Below are positions 23,201-36,680 of a stretch of DNA of 64,000 nucleotides, piece after piece (positions within the stretch are counted from its first letter, which is position 1; every line of letters begins with the position of its first letter). Under the pieces are notes generated by a model that was given only the letters and a program-made list of their open reading frames with translations, ran no database searches and was not told the DNA's origin. This DNA is from Paratinospora sagittata (taxonomy: Eukaryota > Streptophyta > Magnoliopsida > Ranunculales > Menispermaceae). Made by a program: the position numbers and the translations under genes. The stretch lies in NCBI GenBank assembly GCA_035771175.1, contig CM069613.1:3716001-3780000 (forward strand), in the 5' to 3' direction.

Positions 23201-24721
23201 TGGTTACATGTCAACTTTAGAAAACATGAAGCTTAATTTGGAACTGAACCAGTTCAATGGGGTAGCTGAGACGTCGCAAGGAATCATCCAAGATCCCAGT
23301 TTGGTGAGTTATATTGACAATTCTACCCATGCTACTACAATTTAGTAGATGTTGGTCTCTCTTGCAACTTTTTTGCTGTTGGTTGCCATCTTCCTTGTCT
23401 GTTTTTATTGATTCAGAGGATTTTCATTTGGGATGCTAAGACCATAGGGTGTGATGGAGATATTTCTTAATAAGCTTTTAAGGGTTTTATTGACAGAAAA
23501 GCATTAAAGGGCTTGCTAATAGTTTAAAATGGTATTGCAACTTTGAACATCATGATCCATCAAGACATGGTATTTGAGTTTTGGCTTTTTCTGGTCAAGA
23601 AACCAAATGAGCACTTTTCCTGCATTAGCATCTTCCGACGTTCCATTATATATAAAGATGTGATGTATTAAGATGTTGAGGAATTTTTATTTTTGCTTGG
23701 AAGTGAGTCTATTATTTGAGATTGATAGGTTTCAGATTTCAGGTGGAATGCAAGTATCTGCAATGGGAATGTGCATCGATTAGCAACCTCCAAGGCTTTC
23801 AACCAGATATAATGTGAGTATTTAATTTCTTTTCTGGTGGCAGAATAATAGCTAAGCTTTATTACATTTGTGAATCTATAGGCTTTTTTGTGCTTATGGC
23901 CTTTAATTCCGTTCGTGTTTCTTTCTGTTTATTTATTTTTTACATCATTTATTTTTTTGGTTGATGGAATACTAGCAAAATGACCAGTCAATCCTTGATA
24001 ATGAGCAGCACTGTATAACAACCTACAAAATTCCCAGAGCCCTTCATAGAATCCACCTCAGAAATTTATTATCGATGATCCAACAGAATGCAATTTATCA
24101 AATGGTTGCATTAAATCATAAATGAGTAAAGAAACTGGAAATCTCCAGAACGATGACCATCTACATCATATAGAGCAGACCATAACAAATTAGTTTCCTT
24201 CAAATGCTTGTTTTATATGTCAAAAATAGAGTTTCATCTCCTAACATTCCGCTTTCTACAGCTTGGGTGCAGATGTGATTTATAATCCATCATGCTTGCC
24301 ACACCTTATTCATGCACTTTCAATACTTCTGAGCCTGAAGACACCCGATCTAGGAAAAGAAAGATGCAGAGATCCGTCGTCTAAAAATGGATGCATTGGC
24401 AGTGAAGCTAATGAAGATAAGCTTGGCCACAGTCAACTGCAAGCTACCCGGGATGACACATCAAGTATATCTGATCATGGAAATGATGAACCAAGCGCCG
24501 AATCTCAATGTTATGCAGTGAATGCAAGCCGTATAGCCTATTTAGCTACTGTCATACGCAATGAAGACACATTTAACTATTTTCTCAAACTGGCAGACCA
24601 AGCTCATCTCTCTGTTGTCGATATAACAGAAAACTGTAAACCTTTGAATTTGCTTCCCTACATGCGAATGTATGATCGATCTAGTGTGCGATTGTTAACT
24701 ATCTCAATTTCTCACAATTGA
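20205..24721 (+). CDS. FAM86-type protein lysine methyltransferase (EEF2KMT-like)
   Basis: Ten exons: 20205-20386, 20538-20607, 20832-20969, 21220-21283, 21395-21479, 22500-22584, 22759-22815, 23187-23303, 23743-23813 and 24262-24721. They sum to 1,329 nt, 442 residues, and every junction keeps phase. The N-terminal third is the helical FAM86 region (AVQRFIWEHCINQA). The class I methyltransferase core follows: CAIWPSSLFLSKFIL before motif I, VGSGVGLVGI (motif I, SAM binding), VIMSDG (motif II) and GADVIYNPSCLPHL with the DxxY motif of seven-beta-strand lysine methyltransferases. In yeast and animals this family methylates elongation factor 2; the same role in plants is inferred. The start is the ATG in good context; an in-frame GTG three codons upstream is not needed. 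The acidic insert (residues about 325-385) varies in the family. Confidence 0.88.
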
Positions 24722-24797
24722 AATTATATTCAGGTTGTTTTGTCTCAAACTTTTCAATGGATATCTGGTAGCAAGTTTCATTATTAAGGATTTGTAT

Positions 24798-25185
24798 TAG
24801 GGTGTTAATATGTTGGTTCAAATTGCAAAACTGTCCGTTCGATTTGGGTTAGGTTTGAAAAATATATAATTTGATTGGTTTGGTTAGATTTATACTTTGA
24901 GACTTTAAAAGTCTGTCAATTAAACTGATCCGACTTTAAATTAATTGAGTTAGTATTTTATTTTTTAATGTTTAAGATTAATTGAGTTAATATTTTATTT
25001 TTTAATGTTTAGGATTTTTTGTATGATGTATATGTTGTCATCTTATATAATAAGGATTTTGGTTGAACCGAACCGATTATGTTTGGTTTAGTTCAGGTTG
25101 TTTTAGCAAAATGCCAAATCAATTACCTTCTATTTGAGTTCAGTGTGGCATGAAATCGACTCAAATCCAACCGTTGACACCTCTA
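24798..25185. mobile_element. hAT-like MITE
   Basis: A 388-bp element has termini TAGGGTGTTAATA and, in reverse complement from the other end, TAGAGGTGTCAACG. The flanks are 8-bp near-direct repeats ATTTGTAT (24790-24797) and ATTGGTAT (25186-25193), one mismatch. An 8-bp target duplication and TAGRGGTGTCAA ends fit hAT. Inside, a 37-bp unit beginning ATTAATTGAGTTA is tandemly doubled around 24940-25012. Confidence 0.7.
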
Positions 25186-25541
25186 ATTGGTATTGCATGA
25201 AAAGACTGTAATTAGGTAAAATGTCAAAAAAAAAAAAAAGTGCAACAACCATCTAAATCTCTTATAATGAAAGCCCCCAAAAAAAAAAAAAAAAGTTCAA
25301 GAGGCCATTATGATGAAGGTTGTGTTGCCTCTTTGGAGCTATTTATAAAGCATGGACACAATCTACTTCCTTGGGCCTTGTTTTACAAGGGATCTATCTC
25401 TACAAGAGCTCAGAGGAACACAGATAACAAAATATAGAAAGAAAATAAACAAGGATGCATGACTTGATTCATGTGGTTTGATTTGATCCCATTTTGAACA
25501 TGATTTCACTTTCTTTCAACCAGTATTTTTCATTAGTTTTT

Positions 25542-28500
<2,959 letters not shown>

Positions 28501-29560
28501 CTTTCCTTCTTCAAACTAGAAATTCCAGTAAAATCAATGTAAATGTTTTAGAAATTGACATAGTTTTTAATATATTATTGTTCAACATTGAGATTTTATA
28601 AATGAGTATATAATGGTTATTTCCATTATGGTAGTGTATGAATGATTTGATATAATAAGATAAGGTAGTCAGCAACATGTTATGTTTTTGTTAATTCCTA
28701 AGATTTTGCATATGCTATAGAAAAGCAGCAGTAACAGAACTTTACTATGGTCTATGAGAAATTGACTCTTCATGACCCAGTTGGAGGGATAATGTGACAG
28801 TGGCAAATCTTGTAATTAAAATCATAAGGAGGGTTAAATTCTAAATATTATTTTTTCTTATAGAAAAATTCAAAAAAAATTATGGGGTGATTTGAGGATT
28901 AAAAGCCCTCTCAGTCTGAGCCAAATTAGTAGAAAATAGAAAAAAAAAACTCATTTATTTATTATATGAAATGACTAAATTACCCCTGATGAATAAGAAA
29001 ATTCTCACCAATCCATGGATCGACATAACAGAACCGAATCCATATTCAAAATAAGATGCACTCTGTTAAGTTTAAATGTAACCACTAAAAATATTTTCTT
29101 TACTTACATGCTTTAAATTGTTTTTATGGGTAAATTTAAAATTATCCTTAAAAAAACTTCGTTTATTACTTTTATAGAATGTCTAAAGTACCCCTGATGA
29201 ATCAAGAAATCCCCACCAACCCATGGATCCACAGTACCGAACCCGGATCCAAAATAAGAAGCATTCGGGTCAGAAGAAACAAAACAAAACAATAGGTGAA
29301 GAAGAAACGGAAAGGCTAGTGACAAGTATGTGTCAAATTCCGACCACCTGTGAGTCCTCCGGCCACATAATGCATGCAAAATGTCCCTCTTCTTAAAAAC
29401 AAAGCATCTAAACATAAATGAATAATGGAAAAAGATGAAGAGATTTACCGGAGAATGGCCGGAAAACCCAGTTGAAGAACTGGGTAGTAGAGAGCTGGTG
29501 TTAGAAGATTAGATATGGTGTGGAGAGGGAAGGTAGAGAGGAAAAACAAAAAAAAAAAAT
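28501..29560 (-). promoter_or_regulatory. GLN2: GLN2 leader: 5' UTR exon and intron (inferred)
   Basis: Directly upstream of the start codon, AATTTCTAG/TTTGAAGAAGG (acceptor after 28516) marks an exon start in the leader. A matching donor CTCCG/GTAAAT lies at 29448. This gives a leader intron of about 930 bp (28516-29448) and a first exon from 29449 upstream into a CT-rich stretch near 29510-29560. Leader introns are common in plant GS2 genes; here the evidence is splice sites only. Confidence 0.5.
28948..29270. repeat. Tandem duplication inside the GLN2 leader intron
   Basis: Two diverged copies about 205 bp apart share TACCCCTGATGAAT, then AATCCATGGATC or ACCCATGGATCC, and AAAATAAGA. The copies cover about 28948-29065 and 29152-29270. 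Confidence 0.65.
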
Positions 29561-29820
29561 TGTTGTAATAGATGATGACGGAGAGAAGAAATTATTGAAA
29601 TAATATTTTGGTGGCTCTTCACTAGGAGATAGGGTTGTGGACATGTGTGGAGGAAAATAGTTTTTTGGGCTCTTTCAGAACCCCAAGAGAGCCTTTGGAC
29701 CAACAATACAAGATAAATCTCTTTACATACCATATAAAGATGCAAAAATGATAAATCAATAAATAAAAATACCCTCTTAGAACAAGGAGCACGTAGTACA
29801 TGAGTTTTTTCTTTTCTTTT

Positions 29821-30080
29821 GTTTTTGTTTTTTTAACTAGAAACAACATGTCCTTGAGCTCAACTCGAAATCATTAATTCCCACACCAACAGATTTACAA
29901 GCCCCCAAGGCCCACAATTAGCCGAATTTGTAAATCTGTCTTGTAGGTTCAGGTTTGATACTTCCTCTCTTTAGGGACTTATGTCATAAAAACTTTTAGC
30001 TCGATAGATCTCCCTGTCTTGCCATGACTCGAACCCTTGACCCCGTGAAGTAAACCTTGAGACTTGCGTCATTGGCCATC
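29821..30080 (-). mobile_element. Candidate tRNA-derived SINE
   Basis: On the minus strand the segment opens GGCCAATGACGCAAG (A-box-like). It carries GGGTTCGAGTC, a good RNA polymerase III B box (30027-30037), and ends in an A-rich tail (29821-29836 as T-rich plus strand). It is non-coding. Family membership is inferred from this layout. Confidence 0.5.
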
Positions 30081-31200
30081 AATTTTTTTTTCAAGTATTC
30101 TTTTTTGCTTAATTAATGATGAATTTGGCCAATGAGATCTTGCCATGTAGGACAAGTATTGTAATGTTGGAATAATGGAATCTCAATGACAGTTGAGTTC
30201 TAAGATACTTCTGTTAGGGTTTTTGTCTTGTGTTTGTTAACCATGCAACTTTTCTTATATATATGTGTATGTGTGCGCGCTCGAGTATATAAAACCATAC
30301 AACTTTTGGGAAGGTGGTGCCTTTAATTTTTTTTTTTTTTTGGGAACTTTAGGAACCACTGGATAAGATATTATGGGTATAGAGAGAGCAAACTCCACAT
30401 CTTCCATTAATGATTTTGGATAATTCAATTCAATCCCCACTATATATATACTTTTCCAAAAAAAAAAAAAAAAGGAAAAAAGAAAAAGTAACCCTCTAAT
30501 TACTTACATATACTTGTATGATTTTTTCATACTTCAAATCATTTAGGAGTTGATGACAATTTAACCTTTGTTAATACCTAATTTTGCATATAAGGTTGCA
30601 CAGTATGTGAGAGCTTCGTGCTTTTTTTATGTTAATATTTATATTTGCATATAATTAAAATTTTCTTCACAACTAGTGTTTTAGATTTCAACATTTTAAT
30701 CAAAAAGGTCAATCCAAGAACAACTTTTTCGTAAAGAGGTAAGGGTAGGTATATATTTTTATGAAAATTTCGATACTTAGGCTCGACACCAATGTCCAAC
30801 ACTCGATGCTGACACCTAACATACATAAAATAATTCCTTATACAGTAACAACTCACTCAGTGGTGTATAAGCATTCTTACTTGTAATCTTTCTTGAGGCT
30901 TCAACCTAAAGTTTCGTAAGAAAAAATTCGCCTTTTTACCATCACCACCCGGTTTGGTGGTACACCTTTTAGTTATCTTAAATGATATGAAAACTTTGAT
31001 CAATGGTTACATACAAGCAGTTAGAAGTCGTTTACTTGTTTCTAGTATTTACAAGTTTTACCCATTTTCCTTGTTATAAATATGATTCATGACTTCATGT
31101 GCCATTATCCTCCATGATAATTTAATTTATATGTAAACTTCATTTAATCCATATAATATCTTATAATTTGTAAAAATGATATAAGATCAAAAATTTAAAG
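30081..31200. other. Intergenic, nothing recognised
   Basis: AT-rich with several homopolymer runs (30329-30341 T, 30460-30474 A). No coding frame with a recognisable product is present. Confidence 0.4.
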
Positions 31201-31202
31201 TG

Positions 31203-31436
31203 AACCGATGTTTGGTTTGAGATTTAAAAATAATTTTAAAAAATAAAATTTTTAAAAACAATTTTTTGGGTTTTGTACTTTAAAAATAATTTCTTATTTT
31301 CTTCACAAATTTAAAGATTTGATTGAAAAACTGTTTTTTGAAAATTTTAAAAACACATCAACCAAACATGTTTTCAAATAATGTTTGCTGGTGAAAACAA
31401 AAGACCAGTTTTAAGATTCTATACCAAACAAGGCCT
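31203..31436. mobile_element. Possible MITE
   Basis: The left end CCGATGTTTGGTTTGAGATT and the reverse complement of the right end AGGCCTTGTTTGGTATAGAA are imperfect inverted repeats around a TTTAAAAA-rich interior. No target duplication is clear. Confidence 0.4.
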
Positions 31437-31560
31437 AAAATTTGTAAATAATTAAATAAAACACATGTTGAAGGATTTTCACTCTAAAACCCAACCCTGG
31501 GCAGCTGGATTTGCTGAAAGTAAAACCCTCAACATAATAATATTCACTCCAAGAACATCC

Positions 31561-31596
31561 TCCGTTGTAGTCTAGTTGGTTAGGATGCTCTCACAG
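31561..31596 (+). pseudogene. tRNA-Glu fragment
   Basis: TCCGTTGTAGTCTAGTTGGT followed by TAGGAT matches the 5' half of plant tRNA-Glu: acceptor strand, D-arm and internal A box. The anticodon arm is then disrupted (about 5 bases missing, followed by TCTCAC) and no T-arm with GGTTCGA follows. It is a decayed or truncated copy, not a functional tRNA. Confidence 0.7.
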
Positions 31597-32099
31597 AAAC
31601 CCTAATTCCCAGTAACTTCATATGCCCTTCTGAATCTCTCTTTTTCTGGTAATTTCACGGATTTGGATGTCAAGCCATGATGGAGATCAATAGCTACATA
31701 CATTTACATGAATCTTAGTTAGTAGAAAATGAACGGGTTGAGTAAATGATTTCGTCTATTGAATTTATATCTCTCTTTGTGGTAATTCCTACTCATTGTC
31801 ATTTAGATCTCTTGTTTCTGTAATTTATAATGTTTGATCATCTTGTTCGATTGGTAAATCTATGTATGATGTGAATGATTGGTCAGTCTTGTTTAATTTC
31901 TGATGTCAACAATAATGGAAGAATACTATGAGATCCTTATTGGGAAAAGAATTTTAATTTCTGATGTCAACAATTTAAAAAAAAAAATACAAACATTTAT
32001 TTGTTTTACTCAAAACGAATCACCTCAAACTTAACCACACACCTGTACAATACATATATGCTGGTTATATCTTCTAATTCAGTTTTTCGATTCTGCATT

Positions 32100-34798
32100 T
32101 CATTCATCATTCAACAACTTTAATGCTGTGTCAATGAGTGAATGGATGGTCGTGCTATGCCGACTTAATCCAATGGTACCGGAGAAGATGTTGAAGCTTT
32201 CCAACTCCGATGTGGTGTCTGCGACGTTCTTGAGCTCCTCTTCCATTCCAAGATCTTTAAAAATGTGAATGTTTTTGGGTTTTTCTTTCATCATCCAGAT
32301 TGTCATCTCAATTGCAAACCTTCTTATTCTTGGAACTTTTACTGGTGGGTTCTGATGATGTTTCATTATCTGGACTAGTTTAATTGCCAAATCATTCTCC
32401 TTAATGCTAGTTTGTTCAAACACGATGCTTGATTCTTGAGGGCTCATGAATCTGAAAACCTCTGATGCTAGCCCAAGCATTACTTCTTGTAATTTATTCT
32501 CCTCTGAGTCTGACATTATTGCTCGAAGCACCTGCTAGTAGAAAAAGAAATAATCCTCACATTGTGCTTATTCAAGATAATTATAGAGTTTTATATTTGA
32601 AGAACAATAAATATTTCTATCTCAATGTTTAATTATTTAACTTTTTCAGTTCTAGAATGCAGAATAATGTGCATATGTGTGTGTGTGTGTTGAATCGGCG
32701 AAGAGTTTTATAGGGATCTTACAGTTGGTGCTGCAGCAGTAACTCCCTTTAACTGGATGAAGCAATTGGGTCCGGCGTATGTGCATAGATTCCTTAAAAC
32801 TCTTGCTGAATTAATGCGCAAGACTTGATCTTGCAATCCCTCCACAAGCTTTGGCAAGACATTCAATTTCAAAATCTGATGACAGTTCCTCTCACTTTCA
32901 CATGCCAGCATTGCGAGTGCTTCTCCAGCTACAACTCTAACATGATTTTGAACATCTGGTCCTTTATTAAAGAAAATGTGGAACAGTTCTTTCAGAATTC
33001 CCCCTGTGCTTCCTATCCTCTCCGTCGCTTCTTCTTCCAATGCCAAGCTTGTTAAAATCTCGATTCCTAGTTTCTGTAGTGTTGCATGTTGTCCACCATA
33101 TCGTAGTATTTCTCTGATGTTGCTGATTGTGAAAACAATTTCAGAAATCTCTTTGCGAAGTAGTTTTCCTGTACTACCTGTTGTGCTGACGAGCATTTTC
33201 ACCACTTGCAGTGATCGTTTCACGGCCAAGATTTGTGATTCTGTTGCACAGTTGCCCCTCAGCAGCCTCTCTCCAGCATGTGTGAAGTCTACAATTTTTG
33301 GTAAGAGCCCTCTTGCGTTCCCAATCTTTCCACAATTATCATGGTCATGGGCAAGTTCTTTCAAAATAAGAAGGCCCAAATGATTAAAAGCTGAAAATTC
33401 ATAATTTTCTCTGTCATGGACCATTTCTTTCTCGCATATTTCATCGACAGCTGCTCCTTCGGGTCTCCGATGAGAGTAGAGGAGCGACGATATTGATTCC
33501 ATTGCCCCAGGAATTCCAGCAACTCGGAGGGAGTTTTGCTTTTTCCCAGCTAGTTTTGACAAGATTATTGCCGCTGATCGTCGGACCTCTTCTTCTTGTG
33601 GATCTTTCCAATTCAACATATCAACTAATCGTTCCATCACAGATATGGAGGTGCCAATCTTCCTCATTGTATCACCGGAAAACCGTTCATTTGTCGTGAA
33701 TTTCCAAAGAATTGTTGCTCCAATGAGCTGTTCATCAAAGGATTCAGAAGCCAGGAGTTCCATGCCAAAAGATACTAAATCCATTTTTAAGCCATCAAAG
33801 ATGCTGCCATTAACACATTTCGAGTAGGCATCATAGAAAAACCTTTTGATTGAAATCATACCTGATGGTCCCAGCTCACACTCTTTGCTCACTTGTTCCA
33901 GCAGTTTGTGGTGGATAACTTCCCACTCCCAATATGCTTTCTCAATTAGGAACAGCATAGCTTCCAAGAAGGCCAGTGAATAGAAAATATTAAGGGCTGA
34001 ATTTCTATTTCTCTTATCAGAATCACCTTTGCTTATCTCACCAAAGTTCTGCTTGATTAGCTTAATCAGGGACAGAGTCACACAGGCTGATGCTGATGAT
34101 AACTGAAGCCAATATAAGAACTTGCTAATGTTTTTGGCTAGAAAAACCCATTTCACATATGGAAGCAATGGGACTTCAGGGGTTGCCCACTTCCTTGTCT
34201 GCAGTTCTGGGCTCTTCTGTTCTCTACTTTTTGTTACATGGATACTCCCTGATAATTCTCTGCCGCGGTGGCTTTGTGCCTGAAATGTGAAAATTGAACG
34301 AAAAACTTCCTTAATACTTCGAAGCAGGAAATGTGAACTGGACTTTAGCAAACGAAAACTGTTTATCCCTGCATCTGTGAGCGACCACGTTGCTTGATGT
34401 TGCCATTCAAGTTCATGACTTCTGCTGAAAATTCTGGTTCCTTCAATTAAGAGTATAGTGGTGATGAACCAAAAATCAGTTTTATCTAGAGTAATGGCGA
34501 ATCCGCCTAGAAGAACAACAGTTGCCCATATGAATCCTAGAGTTCCTAGACCACTGGCCATCTTTTCCAGAATTGCTAGCCGAAGAGCGAAGAGAGTCAG
34601 TTTCTTCTCTGGTGCAGGTACCGCAGACGAACCCGAGTTGCCATTGCTGCCTACTACTTCTGTGATTGAATCACTAGCTTGCCTCTGAGGTTCAAATAGG
34701 ATCGAAGAACCCCAATTGTCACTTTGCTGCTTCTGCTCAAGAATCTGCAGTGTAACACTCCCTCCCCTTTCTACAACATTTGAATTCTTAACCTCCAT
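32100..34798 (-). CDS. ARM-repeat membrane protein, tandem copy A
   Basis: Two exons, 34798-32723 and 32531-32100, with a 191-nt intron, encode 835 residues. The N terminus is hydrophilic. A KKLTLFALRL segment (about 65-74) precedes two membrane segments (about 84-104 and 108-122) and the motif IEGTRIFSRSHELEWQHQ. Two more hydrophobic segments lie near 228-247 and 269-287, followed by AYWEWEV. The rest is helical armadillo-like repeats (for example ILWKFTTNERFS, LNWKDPQEEEVRRSAAIILS, ARVLRNLCTYA). The architecture matches a plant-specific family annotated only as ARM repeat superfamily; function unknown. It is one of three adjacent same-strand paralogues. The first ATG is used. Confidence 0.88.
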
Positions 34799-36680
34799 TT
34801 TTACTAAATTTTGAGAGTTCCTCTCCAGACTTGTTGAGAATTTGGTTTAAATGAGACTATTTGAATGAAGAAAAAGTTGCAAATATTCACCTTCAAGTTG
34901 TCTTTTTCTTGAATTTTGCAGGAAAATTGGTGTTGTGGCCGAGCTTAAGAGGCTGATGTTGGGGATGAAAAACAGGTGGGAAAGTGAACTTGGGGAGCAC
35001 GTTTATAGTGCAATGTAAAGGATGAGAAGTAACCGAATTCTTTTCTATTATATTTATCTCATAACAGTTTGCTTGCAGTTTTGTTGTTTCTAACTTGGAG
35101 AAGAGGTTTCTTTGCTTCTTCTTGGGTGCTTCTCTTTCCCTTCCTCTTTTTTTTTTTTCCTAGTTAAAGTGAAATGCAATTAGAAAGACCCAAAAAGCTC
35201 TTTTGCTTTAACTGTAGCTGGAAAGGCACAAACTTTCCTCTTTGTTGTTGCTTCTCAGTATCTCTTACTTAAAAAAAAAAAATATTATGAAAACATGATA
35301 AAGAGTGCCATTTTCTCATGTTTTAACAGTAATGAATCATCCTAGTTACCCTTAATAGATATCTTTTAATTGTTAAGGCATTGGGCATTATTGGGATTGC
35401 ATGAACTTATCTTATTTACCTCATTCTTGCCACTTTCTTGGGCATCAACTTGCTAAATATATTCAGAGATCAAGTAGCTTTTGATCAATATTGATTGATT
35501 GGAGACTTTTTCATGTTTTTGGAATCATGTGTGAATAATTTTGGATTAGCTTGAAAACATATCAAGATAATAAAAGATCATTAACTATTTTTAGCCTTAA
35601 TTATTCACATTGCATTGACCCTTCATGGGTAGTGCTCAAATATTTGTTCTGATGATGATCCCAACATTCTGACCCATTAAATAATGTTAGAGCTCAGAAA
35701 CGGAGATCATTGGATTCGGTAATTTTACTGATTTGTTGATCAAGGCCAAAGAAAAAAAAATAATAACAAAAAAAAAGGAGTGCCATGCGGTCTTTCAATA
35801 GGCTGGGAGTTGTATAGCTAAGAAGCCTCTGTGATTACAGGATCCCATTGGGCTTTCTGAAAGTTGCTTGTCTTCAGGCTTGGAATATGCAAGTGGATAT
35901 GTTCTTGGAGGGTTAATGAATCAGGGAGAGGGTTTTTCTTTTGTGTTAAGCAATGGATCATGTGGGTCCCTGTCCTTTTGAGTATGGTAATGTATAACTT
36001 CTGTTTTGTTCTACAAACTACCATTAATGGAGCTGGCATTCTGGGTTTGTAACACGTGTCCATGGATGTATATTAATCAAGAAAGAATATTTTGAAGAGG
36101 CCACTCCATCTAATCATCTATACCATATAATTGAGAAATCATTATAATTGTATCAAAGGTCTAAAAAAAAAAGCTTCAAATTTACATTTTCAAAGAGCTG
36201 CAAATTGAAAAAAGAAACTCTTGAATGGACCAAAGGGGAAGAGAAGCTAAGAACAAGCTAATTAAATCTAATTCTGCAAGTAATTTCTGCATATTTCCTT
36301 CAAAAAACTTTTGTTATGATTAAAACAAAACAAAAATTATAACTATTAATTATTTTTAATAAATTTTTTAATTTTTCGTTTAGTAATTAAAATTTTAATA
36401 TAAAGTTTCTTGTTACATGTCACAGTAATGTTACCATCAACCAACAATGTTGCCATACAAAAACAACTATCTTCCCCACAAGATAGAAGAAATTCTATTC
36501 AGTAATAATTAGTTCAAGAGACCCTTAAGAAAAAAGCTTTTATTGATATTGTTACACTGCTTTCTCTCTCACTCTCTTTTTGTTCTCGCCCCTCATTTCA
36601 CCTTGAAACTTTGAGATACATTATAAACAATATATATTTACATAAATATTATCAAATTTATCATTTTCATTTCCTGTATT
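34799..36680. other. Spacer between ARM copies A and B
   Basis: It should hold the promoter of copy A (34.8-35.3 kb) and the 3' flank of copy B. Short frames at 35818-36063 on both strands have no family. No repeat element is resolved. Confidence 0.4.

Noticed and set aside
32825..34688. Plus-strand open frames opposite the ARM genes (also 37595-39523 and 44163-46098)
   Set aside because: They are antisense shadows of the coding exons, recur in register among paralogues for that reason, and lack independent support.
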